Position numbers and translations under genes: made by a program
Assembly (NCBI GenBank): GCA_903896545.1
Contig: CAITYF010000031.1
Coordinates: forward strand, 1 to 64,000
Source: an uncultured Myxococcales bacterium
GTDB lineage: Bacteria; Myxococcota_A; UBA9042
Length of the DNA stretch: 64,000 bases
Direction: 5' to 3'
In this document: piece after piece, positions 62,848-64,000 of the stretch
How positions within the stretch are numbered: the stretch's first letter is position 1
Layout: every line of letters starts with the position of its first letter
The notes under the pieces: generated by a model
The model's input: only the letters and a program-made list of their open reading frames with translations
Told to the model about the DNA's origin: nothing
Database searches by the model: none

Positions 62848-64000
62848 TCAGCCGTCGGCTTCCAGTCCATAGTCGCTGAGCTTCCGATAGAGGGTCCGCT
62901 CACTGATGCCGAGCACGGACGCTGCCTGATGCCGATTACCGCCAACTGTCTGTAAAACCGAGATAATATGGTCCCGCTCCAGCGACTCCAGCGTCCGCAT
63001 GACCGCAGTTTCCTGTCGACGCGTGCCTCGGACATGCCGCGGCAGGTCCTCCACCTCGATGACCTCGCCCGTGGCCAGTACGGCAGCCGCCTCAACCGCG
63101 TGGAGAAGCTCGCGCACATTGCCCGGCCAATGCCACGCCTGCAGCCGCGCCATCGCTTCGGCCGAAATCCGCCGTTGCAGCCCATAACGCGCGTCAATGC
63201 GGGCGAGGAAGTGCCGCGCCAAGGTCGGAATGTCCTCGACGCGGTCCCGCAGCGGGGGCATCTCGACGTGCAGCGTGCCAAGTCGGTAGTACAAATCGCT
63301 GCGGAACTGCCCGCGCGCAATCATCTCCTCCAGATTGCGGTTGGTTGCGGCGACAAGGCGAGCGTCCACGTGGATCTCACGCGTACCGCCCACGTGCCGG
63401 AAGCAGCCGGTTTCCAGCACGCGCAGCAGCTTTTGTTGCAGACCCAAGCTCAGATCGCCGATTTCATCCAGGAACATCGTGCCGCCGTCGGCGACTTCAA
63501 AGAGCCCGTGCTTGCGTTCGGTCGCCCCTGTGTAGGCCCCTTTTTCGTGGCCAAAAAGCTCGCTGTGCAGCAGGTCATCGTGCAGCGTCGTGCAGTCCAC
63601 CACGACGAAGGGCTGACTCTTGCGCGGGCTGCCTTCGTGCACGCGACGCGCAACGACTTCCTTGCCCACGCCGGTCTCACCCAGAATCAGGACGCTGGCT
63701 TCGCTCGCCGCCACACGTTCAATCAGCACGCGGGCCTTTTCAAACGCGGCGCTGGAGCCGATGAACGCGCTTGTCGACGGTGGCGGTTGGAGGCCCGTAC
63801 GCAGAATCTCGTTGCGCTCGACCAGACGGCGGCGCTCCAGCGCCTTGTCGATGACCACGCGCAACTCTTTGATCGAACACGGCTTGGCGACGTAGTCGTA
63901 GGCACCGGCGCGCATCGCCGCGATCGCAGTGTCGATCGTCCCATGGCCTGTGAGCACGATCGCCTCGGTCTGGGGCGAGACGACCCGCAGGCGCTTCAAC
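62848..64000 (-). CDS. NtrC-family sigma-54-dependent response regulator (partial)
   Basis: Only the last ~383 residues are in the window; the start lies beyond position 64000. Visible parts are the end of a receiver domain (TEAIVLTGHG, DYVAKPCS with the conserved Lys), an AAA+ domain with Walker A GETGVGKE, the sigma-54 loop GAYTGA (Tyr in place of the usual Phe), Walker B GGTMFLDEIGD and an arginine-finger region FRSDLYYRL, and a Fis-type HTH at the end (NRHQAASVLGISERTLYRKL). It probably binds the repeats at 62725-62785 to activate the NrfD operon. The partner kinase is expected just upstream. Confidence 0.92.
   Translation of the reverse strand, partial: LKRLRVVSPQTEAIVLTGHGTIDTAIAAMRAGAYDYVAKPCSIKELRVVIDKALERRRLVERNEILRTGLQPPPSTSAFIGSSAAFEKARVLIERVAASEASVLILGETGVGKEVVARRVHEGSPRKSQPFVVVDCTTLHDDLLHSELFGHEKGAYTGATERKHGLFEVADGGTMFLDEIGDLSLGLQQKLLRVLETGCFRHVGGTREIHVDARLVAATNRNLEEMIARGQFRSDLYYRLGTLHVEMPPLRDRVEDIPTLARHFLARIDARYGLQRRISAEAMARLQAWHWPGNVRELLHAVEAAAVLATGEVIEVEDLPRHVRGTRRQETAVMRTLESLERDHIISVLQTVGGNRHQAASVLGISERTLYRKLSDYGLEADG

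Overview
The window is GC-rich, densely packed DNA with genes on both strands. No tRNA, rRNA, CRISPR array, insertion sequence or phage gene was recognised. The best guess for the source is a Myxococcota-like (former deltaproteobacterial) lineage. The evidence is a MYXO-CTERM-type tail, tandem cysteine repeats of the C-D-D-G-N-x-C-T type, many lipoproteins with acidic Asp/Ala/Thr tethers, an Npt-like translocase fused to HEAT repeats and a cyclic-nucleotide domain, and a sigma-54 activator beside a respiratory operon. The taxon is inferred from gene content, not from a marker gene.

Layout. 0-7.9 kb: a zinc-ribbon SDR after a secreted PNGase F-like lipoprotein, a multi-spanning membrane protein, a VWA lipoprotein, an SGNH hydrolase and a small secreted protein. 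8-17 kb: a RIC/ScdA-type di-iron repair protein, a beta-rich protein of unknown function, an alpha/beta-hydrolase lipoprotein, a broken membrane-protein gene, hemF, an M20 peptidase lipoprotein and a one-POTRA outer-membrane barrel. 17-28.5 kb: a HAD phosphatase overlapping a 1740-residue cysteine-repeat surface protein, a methyltransferase, the Npt/HEAT/cNMP protein and a YeeE/YedE pair. 28.5-41.5 kb: a PHP-domain lipoprotein with a small membrane partner, a porin with a Cys/Asp-rich N-terminal segment, endonuclease III, a HupE/UreJ-like protein, a TrmA-type RNA methyltransferase, a lipoprotein with two CxxCH motifs, a pectinacetylesterase/Notum-like lipoprotein and an unknown lipoprotein. 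41.6-59 kb: a DegP protease, an acyl-CoA dehydrogenase, a fused surface-protein gene, two methyltransferases, a bile-acid-symporter-family carrier, MsrBA, a matrixin-like protease, an aconitase-family fusion, a TPR-like protein, guanine deaminase, a small lipoprotein, archaeal-type class I aldolase and an EamA transporter. 59-64 kb: a tetraheme cytochrome, a Tat-exported 4x[4Fe-4S] protein, an NrfD-type membrane subunit and a small membrane protein. These are preceded by a sigma-54 promoter with upstream repeats and by an NtrC-family regulator cut by the window end.

How the genes work together. Most of the window is cell-envelope biology: lipoproteins, secreted hydrolases, surface cysteine-repeat proteins, outer-membrane barrels and periplasmic quality control (DegP, MsrBA). 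Core metabolism is scattered among them (hemF, nth, rRNA methylation, aldolase, aconitase family, guanine deaminase). The clearest regulated unit is the last one. The NrfD complex probably passes electrons between the quinone pool and periplasmic c-type cytochromes, and its sigma-54 promoter is probably driven by the adjacent activator.

The observations most worth following are these: an in-frame fusion of a MYXO-CTERM-type tail to a complete lipoprotein signal; the sigma-54 promoter with a 30-bp-spaced repeat; the giant cysteine-repeat protein; a barrel-like protein with no signal peptide; and a membrane-protein gene broken by an in-frame TGA. No wholly new multi-gene defence or biosynthetic system could be demonstrated. 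All calls come from reading the sequence; no database search was run.
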